NCBI RefSeq assembly: GCF_027111335.1
Contig: NZ_CP114288.1
Span: 1,860,001-1,924,000, forward strand
Reading direction: 5' to 3'
DNA: 64,000 bases
Source: Flavobacterium aquiphilum
GTDB lineage: Bacteria > Bacteroidota > Bacteroidia > Flavobacteriales > Flavobacteriaceae
How positions within the stretch are numbered: position 1 is the first letter of the stretch; every line of letters begins with the position of its first letter. The position numbers and the translations under genes are program-made. Positions 42,478-51,723 of this stretch are shown one piece after another. The notes below the pieces were generated by a model. It was not told the DNA's origin. It ran no database searches and worked only from the letters and a program-made list of their open reading frames with translations.

Positions 42478-43227
42478 CTATTTATTCCAAATTTTCCAAG
42501 CCTTTTCCGCCTGAAAAATAAGCATATCCAAACCATTTTTTATTTGGGCGTCTTGTGCTTTGGCTTTGCTTAGAAATTGTGTTTCTGCCGGATTGTAAAT
42601 TAAATCGTAGGCAATGTGTTTTTCGGTAAAATATTCGTAGGGAATAAGGGGGAATAAATGCACATTTGGACTTGTTCCCACCGGTGTACAATTGATTATG
42701 ATTTGGTAATTGTCAAAGGTAGTAGCATTGATAAGGCTGTAATCAATGCAATTTGGCTTTGATTCACGGGATACAAAGGTGTAAGCGATATCCAATTGAT
42801 CTAAAGCAAAAGCAACACCTTTGGACGCTCCGCCTGTACCTAGTATAAGCGCTTTTTTATGATGTGGTTGTAATAGCGGTTCTAAAGATTTTTTGAATCC
42901 GTAGTAATCAGTATTATAGCCTTTTAGTTTTCCTTTTTTTGTGAATTTAATGGTGTTTACAGCTCCAATTTGGGCTGCGTTTTTTGATAATTTATCAAGA
43001 AAAGGAATTACTGCCTCTTTGTAAGGAATAGTTACATTCAGCCCGTTAAGATCCGTGTTGTTTTCTTTTAGTTCTGTAAAATGACTGATTTCCGGAATAT
43101 CAAAATTTTCATAAGAGTAACCTTCAAAATGCTCTTTGCTGAATTTTTCTGTAAAATATCCTTTTGAAAAGGAGTAACTAATATTGCGGCCCAATAGACC
43201 AAAACGTTTTCTTAAAACTTCAATCAT
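42478..43227 (-). CDS. aroE: Shikimate dehydrogenase
   Basis: AroE reduces 3-dehydroshikimate to shikimate with NADPH in aromatic amino acid synthesis. The 249 residues have the substrate domain start (FGLLGRNISYSFSKGYFTEKF), LNVTIPYKEAV near residue 64 with the catalytic Lys, GAVNTIKF near residue 87 and KGYNTDYYGF near residue 102. The Rossmann part follows with LILGTGGASKGVAFAL near residue 125 and INCTPVGTSP near residue 178. Its ATG overlaps the TPR gene stop by one base (TAATG), implying translational coupling. Confidence 0.94.
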   Translation of the reverse strand: MIEVLRKRFGLLGRNISYSFSKGYFTEKFSKEHFEGYSYENFDIPEISHFTELKENNTDLNGLNVTIPYKEAVIPFLDKLSKNAAQIGAVNTIKFTKKGKLKGYNTDYYGFKKSLEPLLQPHHKKALILGTGGASKGVAFALDQLDIAYTFVSRESKPNCIDYSLINATTFDNYQIIINCTPVGTSPNVHLFPLIPYEYFTEKHIAYDLIYNPAETQFLSKAKAQDAQIKNGLDMLIFQAEKAWKIWNK

Positions 43228-44624
43228 TATTGTTTTTTATGTTTGTCAATATAATTTCTCACCATTTTTTTCTCCCAAACAACAGGAAATAATTCTTCCA
43301 GCAAGATGTGATTGTCGTAATTCAAACGCAAAGCATTGCTCAAGTGGAATTTTGCTTTAATATTGTCTGAAATCATAAAATATAATCCTGCTAAACGGTA
43401 TTCAACTTCGTATTCTTCAGGGAAATATTCAGAGGCTTGCAATAGCGTTTGGATGGCGCTTTCGAATTCACCTAAGAATTGCAAAATATCAACCCAGAAC
43501 AGCCAAGTGTCAAGTTGATAATCTCCAAATTCTACCGCTTTTCTGAATCCATATTCGGCTTCTTCAAAAAGGTTCATTTGTTTGTTGATGGCAGCAAAAC
43601 GTTTCCAATACAATTTGTTTTGATTGTCTATCGCTAGTGCTTTGTTGACAAAAAACAACGCTTTTTGGTAGTTTTTTTGGCGAACATAAAAATCGGTGAT
43701 TGCGATCCAGCCTTTGTCCAAAAGAGGGTCTTCGTGTACCGTCTTGTTGAAATATTTTAGCGCCAAAACTTTGTTGCCTAATTTTTCGTAACATTTTCCT
43801 ATTCGAAGCAAAGCATAGGATGTGGCGTCGTCCAATTCGATGGTTCTGTTATAACTTTCAATGGCAAGTTCGTATTTTTTTAAACGTTCCAAAGCTTTTG
43901 CTTTTTCCATAAAAGCACCTAGGAATTCTTCGTCAATAAGTGTCGCGTAGTCAAAAGCACGTATCGCACTTTCATATTCTTTTACACCATAGTACAAACG
44001 TCCCAATTGATGCCAAGCAATTTCGCTGTAAGGGTTTTTGTCAATGTACTTGTTTAGATAAGCAATGGCTTCTTGGTTTTGATCCAAAAATTCATAACAA
44101 TAAACCACATTGTATAAGGCTGATTGGTCTTCAAAATCTTCTTCCAAGCATTTGATAAAGCTTTCTTTTGCCATTTCAAGATTGTCCATAAACAGATATT
44201 CCATGCCAATTAAGTTGTAAACATCGGCATAGTCATCTGTGTATTCTAGAGCAATCTTAAGCATTTCGACTGCTTTTTCATGTTGGTCTCTTTTGGAACA
44301 AATGTTGGCTTTTTGGATGTAAATTTCTTCGTTTGTAGGTTCAATGGCATACAACTCATTCAATAGTTTTTCGGCTATCTCAAGTTTGTCTTCGTAAATA
44401 AGCATTTCTACTTGGACTAATTTTAGTCCGCTGGATCTAGGGTGTTGTTCCAGTGCTAGTTTTAATGCTTTTTTGGCCAATGCTGTCTTGCCCATATCGA
44501 GGTAATGAAGAATGATTTCTTCAAATTCTTCGGAGTCAAAAAAGAGTACTTTGTTGGTTTTCAACATGGACTCAAATTTGGATAGGGATAAGTTATACTC
44601 TTCTTCTTCGTTGCTTAATTGCAT
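43227..44624 (-). CDS. Tetratricopeptide repeat protein
   Basis: This 465-residue protein is made of about ten TPR units (residues about 40-440), with typical helix pairs such as AEKLLNELYAIEPTNEEIYIQKANICSK, YADVYNLIGMEYLFMDNLEMAKESFIKCLE and AWHQLGRLYYGVKEYESAIRAFDYA. There is no signal peptide, so it is probably a cytoplasmic scaffold for protein contacts. It overlaps aroE by one base, so it lies in the same operon. The partner is unknown. Confidence 0.9.
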   Translation of the reverse strand: MQLSNEEEEYNLSLSKFESMLKTNKVLFFDSEEFEEIILHYLDMGKTALAKKALKLALEQHPRSSGLKLVQVEMLIYEDKLEIAEKLLNELYAIEPTNEEIYIQKANICSKRDQHEKAVEMLKIALEYTDDYADVYNLIGMEYLFMDNLEMAKESFIKCLEEDFEDQSALYNVVYCYEFLDQNQEAIAYLNKYIDKNPYSEIAWHQLGRLYYGVKEYESAIRAFDYATLIDEEFLGAFMEKAKALERLKKYELAIESYNRTIELDDATSYALLRIGKCYEKLGNKVLALKYFNKTVHEDPLLDKGWIAITDFYVRQKNYQKALFFVNKALAIDNQNKLYWKRFAAINKQMNLFEEAEYGFRKAVEFGDYQLDTWLFWVDILQFLGEFESAIQTLLQASEYFPEEYEVEYRLAGLYFMISDNIKAKFHLSNALRLNYDNHILLEELFPVVWEKKMVRNYIDKHKKQ

Positions 44625-44756
44625 ACTGTGTGTTTTTAAATTATCCTATAATAAAATTAGGAAAACGTATTGTTGATGTGAGGAAGAATTCTATTTGTTG
44701 TGAACAATTTAATTAACAGATTTTTCAATGTCAATGTAAAAAATTAAATTCAAAAA

Positions 44757-44791
44757 TCAATTTCAATGGCAATATCAATATCAATGTCAAC
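44757..44791. repeat. Short CAATGT/CAATAT simple repeat
   Basis: Four to five six-base words of the type CAATat or CAATgt (TCAATTTCAATGGCAATATCAATATCAATGTCAA) lie in the 234-base gap before the TPR gene. No gene or promoter is evident nearby. Confidence 0.4.
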
Positions 44792-44858
44792 CTTTAAATA
44801 TAAATCTAAATAAAACAAACATTAGATGTTTTAGATTTTAAATCTGCAATCAAAAATC

Positions 44859-46040
44859 TTAAATCATCATCTCATTCATTACTTCGAGAATTATTGCACA
44901 ACCTTCTCTAATTTCTTCTTCTGAAATTGTTAGAGGTGGTGTTATTCTAATTGCGCATCCTTCAAAAAGTAGCCAAAATAGAATCAAACCTCTGTCTTGA
45001 CATTTTAGGATCACTTCATTTGTGATGTCTGCACTCTCCGTCATGGCGGCAAGCATCAATCCTCTTCCTCTTATTTCTTTAATCAAAGGATGTACCAAAA
45101 GTGATCTGAAGAGTTTTTCTTTCTCTAAAGTGTCAGCCATGATACTGGTCTCAGTTAATTCTTTCAAAGTAGCCAGGCAAGCTGACGCAATGACAGGGTG
45201 TCCTCCAAAAGTGGTGATGTGGCCTAATTTTGGATTTTCGGTTAGTAAATCCATCATTGCTGATGAAGCTGTGAAAGCTCCTACCGGCATTCCTCCGCCC
45301 ATTCCTTTTCCCATAACAACAATATCTGGTATGACATCGTAATTTTGAAACCCGAAAAGTTTGCCTGTTCTTCCAAAACCCGGTTGGATTTCGTCTAGTA
45401 TCATTATTGCGCCTACTTCGTTACAACGCGCCCTTACTTTTTTTAGAAAATCATTATGTGGCTCAATAAAACCGGCTCCCCCTTGAATGGTTTCCAACAA
45501 GATTCCTGCTGTTTTAGTTGTGATTTTTTGTAAATCGGCTTCGTTGTTGAAGGTTATAAAATCAATGTCCGGGAGCAATGGGCGAAAAGCTTGTTTACGC
45601 TCTTCATATCCCATAACACTCATGGAGCCCATTGTATTACCGTGATAGGCATTGTGACATGAAATCAATTGACTTCTTCCTGTGGTTCTTTTGGCTAGTT
45701 TTAAGGCTCCTTCAATAGCTTCAGTACCCGAATTGACCAAATAAGTTTTGTCTAAGGGGGCGGGGAGAAGTGAAGCCATCAGTTTGCAATATTCTACCGC
45801 AGGGCTTTGTGAATATTCTCCATAAACCATGACATGTGAATATTTATCCAATTGATCCTTTATGGCATCATTTACTCTTTTGTTTTGATGTCCTAATGTG
45901 CAAGCCGAAACACCTGCTACAAAGTCCAGGTATTTTTTATCATTTGTATCAAAAATATAAGAGCCAATAGCATGTGAGACCTCCATGCCTAAAGGATAAG
46001 GAGAAGTTTGTGCTTGGTATTTTATGAAATCGGGGTTCAC
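44859..46040 (-). CDS. Class III PLP-dependent aminotransferase
   Basis: This 393-residue fold-type I enzyme has NPDFIKYQAQTSPYPLGMEV at the start and the substrate-loop blocks FVAGVSACTLGHQ and YLVNSGTEAIEGALKLAKRTTGR. GAIMILDEIQPGFGRTGKLFGFQNYDV is the conserved DEIQ motif with the PLP Asp, and VVMGKGMGGGMPVGAF near residue 246 carries the Schiff-base lysine. Acetylornithine, 4-aminobutyrate or related amino group donors are possible; the substrate cannot be told from sequence. It is followed by the OstA-like gene on the same strand after a repeat-filled 115-base gap. Confidence 0.9.
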   Translation of the reverse strand: MNPDFIKYQAQTSPYPLGMEVSHAIGSYIFDTNDKKYLDFVAGVSACTLGHQNKRVNDAIKDQLDKYSHVMVYGEYSQSPAVEYCKLMASLLPAPLDKTYLVNSGTEAIEGALKLAKRTTGRSQLISCHNAYHGNTMGSMSVMGYEERKQAFRPLLPDIDFITFNNEADLQKITTKTAGILLETIQGGAGFIEPHNDFLKKVRARCNEVGAIMILDEIQPGFGRTGKLFGFQNYDVIPDIVVMGKGMGGGMPVGAFTASSAMMDLLTENPKLGHITTFGGHPVIASACLATLKELTETSIMADTLEKEKLFRSLLVHPLIKEIRGRGLMLAAMTESADITNEVILKCQDRGLILFWLLFEGCAIRITPPLTISEEEIREGCAIILEVMNEMMI

Positions 46041-46045
46041 TTTTT

Positions 46046-46110
46046 AAAAGTTTAATTGTTTAAATGTTTAAGAGTTTAAATGTTTAAGAGTTTAAAAGTT
46101 TAAAAGTTTA
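46046..46110. repeat. Tandem GTTTAAGA/GTTTAAAT repeat
   Basis: About seven copies of a nine- to ten-base unit (AGTTTAAAT, TGTTTAAGAG, AGTTTAAAAG) lie between the OstA-like and aminotransferase genes. The gap holds nothing else that I recognise. Confidence 0.6.
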
Positions 46111-46155
46111 GGATATGGAATTTGTTTCAAATTCTATATTCTGAAATCTGCAATC

Positions 46156-47787
46156 TCAAATCTTTTTTTTCTTCTTATCATAATTCAAAGTTTCCTTTCG
46201 GATTTTCATTGGAGTAGCTTTTTTAGCTTTGTCTTTTTCAGTTGCTTCCTGAACTTTTTGTTCCTCATCATTTTCTTCTTTGCTAAAAACGTCATCTTTG
46301 GTCATTATCCGTTCATCACCGCGCCATTTGAGTCCCCTCAGCGTTCTTCCATTTTCAGGTAATTCGGCTTCAGGATAAATAGTTCCGTCAACTTGGTGGA
46401 AAAATGTGATATCTTCTATTGCGTTTTTGTCAAAAAGAATATTGATTTTGCTACTCACATTTTTGTTGATACCAATGAGTTCGTGATTGTCATTCCGCAT
46501 ATAATAAATTACTTCCGCATTTTTTATGATATCAACATCGTGGAGTTTTCCATCTTTGAATTTTCCAAATAGATTTAGTCCCTTTACTTGATTAAATCCG
46601 GTTCCGAGGGTGTCCTTCGAGACAATGAAAGTGTTGTTGAGGACTTTGAGTGAATCCAGTTTCTGTGTTTTTTTATCAGCGATAAGATGCATCAGATCGC
46701 CTGTGATTTGACTGTCACCATTCCATAATATAGGGTTTCCAATCAATTTTGTTAAACCTAATTTGGTGCTGGAATGTATAGAGTCACATTTTCCGCTCAT
46801 ATCAGTTTTGTAGAAACGAACGTTATTGAATGCCCGGATAATCCTGTTCCCTTCTTTGCCGGTAACTAAGAGTCTTTTACCATGGATATAAACCGAATCA
46901 TTATCTACAAAATTGACAGCCAATGCTCTTTTGGTTACGAACATCGAGTCCTTGTTTTTGTATAATTCGGCATAATGTCCTCGGACAACCCCGCGATTGA
47001 CGGAGTCGGTTATTTTTACATTTCTTGTGGCAGAAGCAAATTCTTTGTTTCTATCATAATACAAACTGTCGCCCTTTATTAGCCGGTCATCATATTTGAT
47101 ATAGGATTTGTCCAGAAAATGAGCGAGATTTTTTTTGGTATCGTAAAACCCTTTTTCTGTATAAATATAATTGGTTTTACTGGTTATAGTTGATGGACCA
47201 AAAAGATAAGAGTGCCCCGAATTACTGAAATAATCAAGATGATTAGATTTGATTTCGTATGATTTATTGGTAAGTGTAACTGCCGTTAAGAACTGGAATT
47301 TTTTCTGTGCTACATAATATCTTCCGGATTTACTCTTTAAAGTATTGTCTTTGTTGATAATTGTTCCTTGAGTGTTATAAAAAACCTCCTGAGTATTTCG
47401 GTCAAAATTAATTGTATCGGTGGCTAGAGTCGTATCGGGCGAACTCATGACAGCTTTTCCCGTTGCAAAAGCTTTTTTTAATTGACCACTGTATTCAGCA
47501 TAATCACTGTTCAAATACAAAGTGTCGCCTTGCACTAACTGTACATTTCCGAAGGCTTTTAAGTAGTTTTCTTTTTGAAAATAATAAGCTTTGTTACAGG
47601 TTAAAACCACGCCATCATGATTAACTTTTACGTTTCCGGTCAGTAAAAGTGCGTCAGGGAATTTGATTTCATCAACATCCGCAAAATCAGAATGTTCAAT
47701 TAATATTTTTTTGGGAGCCTGCGCTATTATTAGATTAGCACAAAGCAATACTAAGCTGTAGATAATGAAATTTAAAGATTTCTTCAA
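46156..47787 (-). CDS. OstA/LptA-like periplasmic LPS transport protein
   Basis: This 543-residue secreted protein has a signal peptide (MKKSLNFIIYSLVLLCANLIIAQA, cleavage near residue 24). The mature part is a long run of about 20-residue beta repeats with the OstA/LptA pattern: DALLLTGNVKVNHDGVVLTCNKAYYFQKENYLKAFGNVQLVQGD, SGQLKKAFATGKAVMSS, KYDDRLIKGDSLYYDRNKEFASATRNVKITD. This forms a beta-jellyroll bridge. LptA-like proteins carry LPS across the periplasm to the outer membrane, which fits an LPS-producing organism; no lptDE partner is in the window. The C-terminus is charged (KDKAKKATPMKIRK). Confidence 0.88.
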   Translation of the reverse strand: MKKSLNFIIYSLVLLCANLIIAQAPKKILIEHSDFADVDEIKFPDALLLTGNVKVNHDGVVLTCNKAYYFQKENYLKAFGNVQLVQGDTLYLNSDYAEYSGQLKKAFATGKAVMSSPDTTLATDTINFDRNTQEVFYNTQGTIINKDNTLKSKSGRYYVAQKKFQFLTAVTLTNKSYEIKSNHLDYFSNSGHSYLFGPSTITSKTNYIYTEKGFYDTKKNLAHFLDKSYIKYDDRLIKGDSLYYDRNKEFASATRNVKITDSVNRGVVRGHYAELYKNKDSMFVTKRALAVNFVDNDSVYIHGKRLLVTGKEGNRIIRAFNNVRFYKTDMSGKCDSIHSSTKLGLTKLIGNPILWNGDSQITGDLMHLIADKKTQKLDSLKVLNNTFIVSKDTLGTGFNQVKGLNLFGKFKDGKLHDVDIIKNAEVIYYMRNDNHELIGINKNVSSKINILFDKNAIEDITFFHQVDGTIYPEAELPENGRTLRGLKWRGDERIMTKDDVFSKEENDEEQKVQEATEKDKAKKATPMKIRKETLNYDKKKKKI

Positions 47788-47871
47788 TGGTTTTAATTTT
47801 TTTGTAAATTTATGAAAAATGAAGTAAACCCTTTAAATATTAGGATTTATTTATAATAGCCTATATTTGAA

Positions 47872-47879
47872 ATACGGGA
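47872..47879 (+). promoter_or_regulatory. Possible -7 element for the GH13 gene
   Basis: TATATTTG matches TAnnTTTG, but it is 196 bases before the chosen ATG and lacks a clear -33 TTTG. The leader between it and the gene holds no obvious structure. Confidence 0.25.
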
Positions 47880-48074
47880 ATAAATTTTAAAAAAAAATAT
47901 TTATAAACAAATGAATTAGCTATTACGTTGTAGTGGTTTTTTAATCTGAAAATCAGTTGTGATGGGCTGGTTAGTGCGATTGTTTTTTTGAAAAAAGAGC
48001 TAAATTTATGGATTGATACCGAACGTAGTTATAGTATCAGTTGTATATTTTTAATTTTTTATAATTTTAAAAAA

Positions 48075-49949
48075 ATGATCGCAAAAAAAATAGTAATGGC
48101 AGGAATAGTTGTTTTGCTTATAGCTACTGCCTGTAAAACTAAAGATGTTAAAATGAGTTTACAAAAGAAAGAAACAGTTCCTGAAAATAAAGCTGTAGTT
48201 TATCAAGTTTTTACCCGATTATTTGGTAACAAAAACACGACGAATAAGCCATGGGGAACTATTGAAGAAAATGGAGTTGGAAAATTTAATGATTTTACAG
48301 ATAAAGCTCTTCATGAAATAAAAGATTTGGGTGTTACACATATTTGGTACACAGGTGTTCCGCACCATGCAGTCATTAGAGATTATACTGCAATTGGAGT
48401 TTCAAATGATGATCCGGAAGTGGTAAAGGGAAGAGCAGGTTCTCCCTATGCTGTGAAGGATTATTACAATGTTAATCCTGATTTGGCAGTGAATCCAGCC
48501 AAACGTTTAGAAGAATTTGAAGCCTTAATCCAAAGAACACACAAGGCAAATCTAAAAGTGATTATCGATATTGTTCCCAATCACATTGCCCGAAAATATG
48601 AAGGGAAAAGTAATCCGAAAGGAGTGAGGGATTTTGGTGCAGATGACGATGTTACTGTAGAATACAAAAGAGACAATAATTTTTATTACATACCAAATAC
48701 TCCTTTTCAATTGCCTGATGGAGACAGACCTTTAAATGGGGAAGCGAATCCGCTTATTGATGGTAAATTCGAAGAAAATCCAGCAAAATGGACAGGAAAT
48801 GGTTCGCGATTGGCTAAGCCTGATAAAAACGATTGGTACGAAACGGTTAAGGTAAATTATGGTATTCGCCCTGATGGTTCAAAAGATTTCCCTGAATTGC
48901 CTTCAGGTTATGACAAGTTATCCTATAAAGAACATTATGATTTTTGGAAAGATAAAAGCGTACCTAGTTCTTGGATTAAATTAAGGGACATTGCTCTGTA
49001 TTGGATTGCCAAAGGAGTTGATGGTTTTAGATACGATATGGCCGAAATGGTTCCGTATGAATTTTGGAGCTATATGAACTCCTCTATAAAAAATGCGAAC
49101 CCGGATGCTTTCCTAATGGCTGAAGTATATAATCCTAAAGAATATCGTAATTATATTCATTTGGGAAAAATGGATTATTTGTATGATAAGGTAGAAACGT
49201 ATGATAAATTAAAAGATATCATTCAGGGAAAAACACCACCGGACGGACTTTCGTACATTCAAAGCGGTCTAGCCGATATTGATGTACACATGTTGAAGTT
49301 CTTGGATAATCATGACGAACAGAGATTGGCAAGTCCTGAATTTGCAGGTTCTCCCGAGAAAGGAAAACCAATGATGGTTGTTTCGGCGATGATAACTTCG
49401 GCACCTATTATGATTTATTTTGGACAGGAAGTAGGAGAGGCCGGAAATGAGAATGGTGGATTTGGATCCCATTCAAGAACATCTATTTTTGATTATGTAG
49501 GCGTTCCAAATCATCAACGATGGATGAATGATGGCGCATTTGATGGAGGGAAATTGTCGCAAAGCGAAAAAGACTTGCGTGATTTTTATAAAAGATTGCT
49601 CAATTTTTCTGCTAAAAGCTCAGGAGTAATGGGGCAATTTCAAGATCTTCAGGAAGTAAACCGTCATGCGGGTCTTGGATATGATCCTAATCATTTGTAT
49701 TCTTTTGTTCGTTGGTCGGATAAGCAAAAATTAATTGTTATTACTAGTTTTTCTTCTGAATCAACAAATAGTTTTGAATTGAAAATTTCATCAGATATTA
49801 TAAGTAAATGGAATTTGAAAGATGGAACTTATGTTTTAAATGATCAATTGTATGGAAAAAATGCCGTTCAGTTGCAGGTTTCAAATGGCGAAGGAAAAGC
49901 TTCAATAACAATTCATCCTTTGGAATCATTTATTTACCAGTTGGATTAA
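48075..49949 (+). CDS. Secreted GH13 alpha-amylase-like lipoprotein
   Basis: This 624-residue enzyme probably breaks alpha-glucans outside the cytoplasm. It has a lipoprotein signal (MIAKKIVMAGIVVLLIATAC, with the modified Cys at residue 20, then KTKD). The GH13 barrel motifs are IIDIVPNHI near residue 166 (motif I), GVDGFRYDMAEMVP near residue 315 (motif II, nucleophile Asp), AFLMAEVYNP (motif III, acid Glu) and FLDNHDEQRLAS (motif IV). The open frame reaches upstream to 47988, but the ATG at 48075 makes the signal peptide. No susCD-like partner lies nearby. It converges with the superoxide dismutase gene. Confidence 0.93.
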   Translation: MIAKKIVMAGIVVLLIATACKTKDVKMSLQKKETVPENKAVVYQVFTRLFGNKNTTNKPWGTIEENGVGKFNDFTDKALHEIKDLGVTHIWYTGVPHHAVIRDYTAIGVSNDDPEVVKGRAGSPYAVKDYYNVNPDLAVNPAKRLEEFEALIQRTHKANLKVIIDIVPNHIARKYEGKSNPKGVRDFGADDDVTVEYKRDNNFYYIPNTPFQLPDGDRPLNGEANPLIDGKFEENPAKWTGNGSRLAKPDKNDWYETVKVNYGIRPDGSKDFPELPSGYDKLSYKEHYDFWKDKSVPSSWIKLRDIALYWIAKGVDGFRYDMAEMVPYEFWSYMNSSIKNANPDAFLMAEVYNPKEYRNYIHLGKMDYLYDKVETYDKLKDIIQGKTPPDGLSYIQSGLADIDVHMLKFLDNHDEQRLASPEFAGSPEKGKPMMVVSAMITSAPIMIYFGQEVGEAGNENGGFGSHSRTSIFDYVGVPNHQRWMNDGAFDGGKLSQSEKDLRDFYKRLLNFSAKSSGVMGQFQDLQEVNRHAGLGYDPNHLYSFVRWSDKQKLIVITSFSSESTNSFELKISSDIISKWNLKDGTYVLNDQLYGKNAVQLQVSNGEGKASITIHPLESFIYQLD

Positions 49950-49966
49950 CTAAGATGAAAAGAAAT

Positions 49967-50003
49967 AAAAAAGCTGATATTTTTTAAGGTATCAGCTTTT
50001 TTT
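49967..50003. terminator. Bidirectional terminator between the GH13 and sod genes
   Basis: AAAAAGCTGATA pairs with TATCAGCTTTTT around a short loop, with A before and T after, so it serves both converging genes. Confidence 0.85.
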
Positions 50004-50008
50004 GTTTC

Positions 50009-50785
50009 TTATTTTTTGAAAGTTCCCTTATAGTTTTCGTTAACTTTTTCCCAGTTTATTATATCGAAAAAATCATCGATATATTTTTTCTTTTTGTATT
50101 GGTAATCCATAAAATAGGCGTGTTCCCAAAGATCAATTCCTAAAATTGGTGTACCATGAAATCCAACAACCGGTGCGTATGTCATTAGCGGATTGTCTTG
50201 GTCTTGTGTTGTTGATAATTGAAGAACTCCTGTTTTGTCCACTATTAACCAAACCCATCCTGAGCCAAATTGTTTATTTGCGGCGTCTTTAAATACTGTT
50301 TTGAAATTGGAAAAAGAGCCAAAATCTTTTGTGATTTTTGATGCTAATGTGTCTATTGGTTCACCTCCCGCTTTTGGAGATATACATCTAAAGTATAAAC
50401 TATGGTTGTAATATCCTCCGGCATTATTTCGAAGGGCAGCATCGTTAATATCTAATTTGGTTAAGATGTCTTCAATGCTGAGATTTTCTTTGTCGGTTCC
50501 AACAATCGTTTTGTTTAAGCTGTTGGTGTAATACAAATAATTTCTATAATGCGATTCCATCGTCAAAGCTGATAAATTTGGCGATAATGCATCATATCCA
50601 AAAGGAAGTTTTTCCATTTTAAATGGACCTTCTTCAGCTTTTAGGTCATCTGGATTGCCTATTTTTACTTTTTCCTGTACAGTTGGAAGTGGTACTTCTA
50701 CAACTTCGGTCATTTTTTTATCATTACATGAAATTAAAACCGAAATGAAGAGTAAATAAGCTGCTATATAAGTCTTCTTTTTCAT
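50009..50785 (-). CDS. Exported Fe/Mn superoxide dismutase lipoprotein
   Basis: This 258-residue protein converts superoxide to peroxide and oxygen. It begins with MKKKTYIAAYLLFISVLISCNDKK, a lipoprotein signal with Cys at residue 20, so the enzyme is membrane anchored rather than cytoplasmic. The dismutase domain starts at FKMEKLPFGYDALSPNLSALTMESHYRNY (first metal His), has NNAGGYYNHSLYF (second His), and ends with VVGFHGTPILGIDLWEHAYFMDYQYKKKKYIDDFF (Asp and His). The usual helix-forming N-terminal KPL...I pattern is present. It lies 15 bases after the acyl-CoA-binding protein gene in a lipid operon. Confidence 0.93.
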   Translation of the reverse strand: MKKKTYIAAYLLFISVLISCNDKKMTEVVEVPLPTVQEKVKIGNPDDLKAEEGPFKMEKLPFGYDALSPNLSALTMESHYRNYLYYTNSLNKTIVGTDKENLSIEDILTKLDINDAALRNNAGGYYNHSLYFRCISPKAGGEPIDTLASKITKDFGSFSNFKTVFKDAANKQFGSGWVWLIVDKTGVLQLSTTQDQDNPLMTYAPVVGFHGTPILGIDLWEHAYFMDYQYKKKKYIDDFFDIINWEKVNENYKGTFKK

Positions 50786-50800
50786 CAGAATATAGAGTAA

Positions 50801-51070
50801 TTACTTTTTTGTCAAGGAATGAATTAGTTCAATATATTGTCTTTTTGCTTCTTCTTTAGTAAGATGGCTTATTTGAATCCAGGCATTAGTTTTGAACGCA
50901 TTTCTTAGGTCAGAATTGTCCGAAACACTAAATTTGGATTTGTCAAATGTCGCGTGCTTATAAAAGGCATAAAGGCGTAACTGGACATCTTGTGGTAGAG
51001 ATGCTTGTGTCATAGCGGAAGCAATTTCAACGGCTTCTTTAAATTTTTTATCTAAATCTTTTCCGGTCAT
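50801..51070 (-). CDS. Acyl-CoA-binding protein
   Basis: This 89-residue helical protein binds long-chain acyl-CoA. It contains the family's YAFYKHATF (usually YGLYKQAT) and AWIQISHLTKEEAKRQYIELI blocks. The ATG at 51070 overlaps the stop of the upstream psd gene by one base, so translation is coupled. Together with psd and cdsA it forms a phospholipid operon. Acyl-CoA-binding proteins are rare in bacteria but known in Bacteroidota. Confidence 0.92.
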   Translation of the reverse strand: MTGKDLDKKFKEAVEIASAMTQASLPQDVQLRLYAFYKHATFDKSKFSVSDNSDLRNAFKTNAWIQISHLTKEEAKRQYIELIHSLTKK

Positions 51071-51723
51071 TAAGATTTAATTGCAATTATTGTTTTCCCT
51101 CCAATTGCTTTTTGGTTTAATTCCACATTTATTGGAGTACCTAAAGGTAAAAATATATCTACTCTTGAACCAAATTTAATAAAACCAGCATCGGTACCTT
51201 GTACAACCTGCATTCCTTCTTTCGCATAATTTACAATACGTTTGGCTAATGCACCAGCAATTTGACGGTACAATATAGCGCCGAAAGTATTGTTTTCTAC
51301 TACAATTGTAGTTCTTTCATTTTCTTCACTTGCTTTTGGATGCCAAGCAACTAAAAATTTACCTGGGTGATATTTACTGAATTTTACAATTCCGCTTATA
51401 GCATAACGAGTTACGTGAACATTTATAGGAGACATAAATATTGAAATCTGAATTCTTTTGTCTTTAAAATACTCACTCTCAAATACTTCTTCTATGACAA
51501 CAACTTTTCCATCAACAGGAGCAAGAATATGATTTTCGTTTATTTCTACTGTACGTTTTGGGTTTCTGAAAAATTGTAAAATGATAATTAATAGCAATAG
51601 AGCTATTATTTCAATAGTCATTTTAATCCATTCTGTCTGAATGAAATGATCAGCTACTAAACAAACAACAGCGGTAAAAACAGTTCCTAGTAAAATACTT
51701 TGAGTTCCTTCTTTATGAAACAT
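51070..51723 (-). CDS. psd: Phosphatidylserine decarboxylase
   Basis: Psd makes phosphatidylethanolamine from phosphatidylserine at the inner membrane. The 217-residue protein belongs to the short, self-cleaving form. It has N-terminal membrane helices (TQSILLGTVFTAVVCLVADHF and IKMTIEIIALLLLIIILQFF), the catalytic core with ENHILAPVDGKVVVIEEV, and FGSRVDIFLP near residue 188 where cleavage before Ser makes the pyruvoyl cofactor. Its 5' end overlaps cdsA by 11 bases. Confidence 0.94.
   Translation of the reverse strand: MFHKEGTQSILLGTVFTAVVCLVADHFIQTEWIKMTIEIIALLLLIIILQFFRNPKRTVEINENHILAPVDGKVVVIEEVFESEYFKDKRIQISIFMSPINVHVTRYAISGIVKFSKYHPGKFLVAWHPKASEENERTTIVVENNTFGAILYRQIAGALAKRIVNYAKEGMQVVQGTDAGFIKFGSRVDIFLPLGTPINVELNQKAIGGKTIIAIKS

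Noticed and set aside
46046..46110. Repeats that could suggest a CRISPR array
   Set aside because: The units are only nine to ten bases long, with no spacers and no cas genes nearby.
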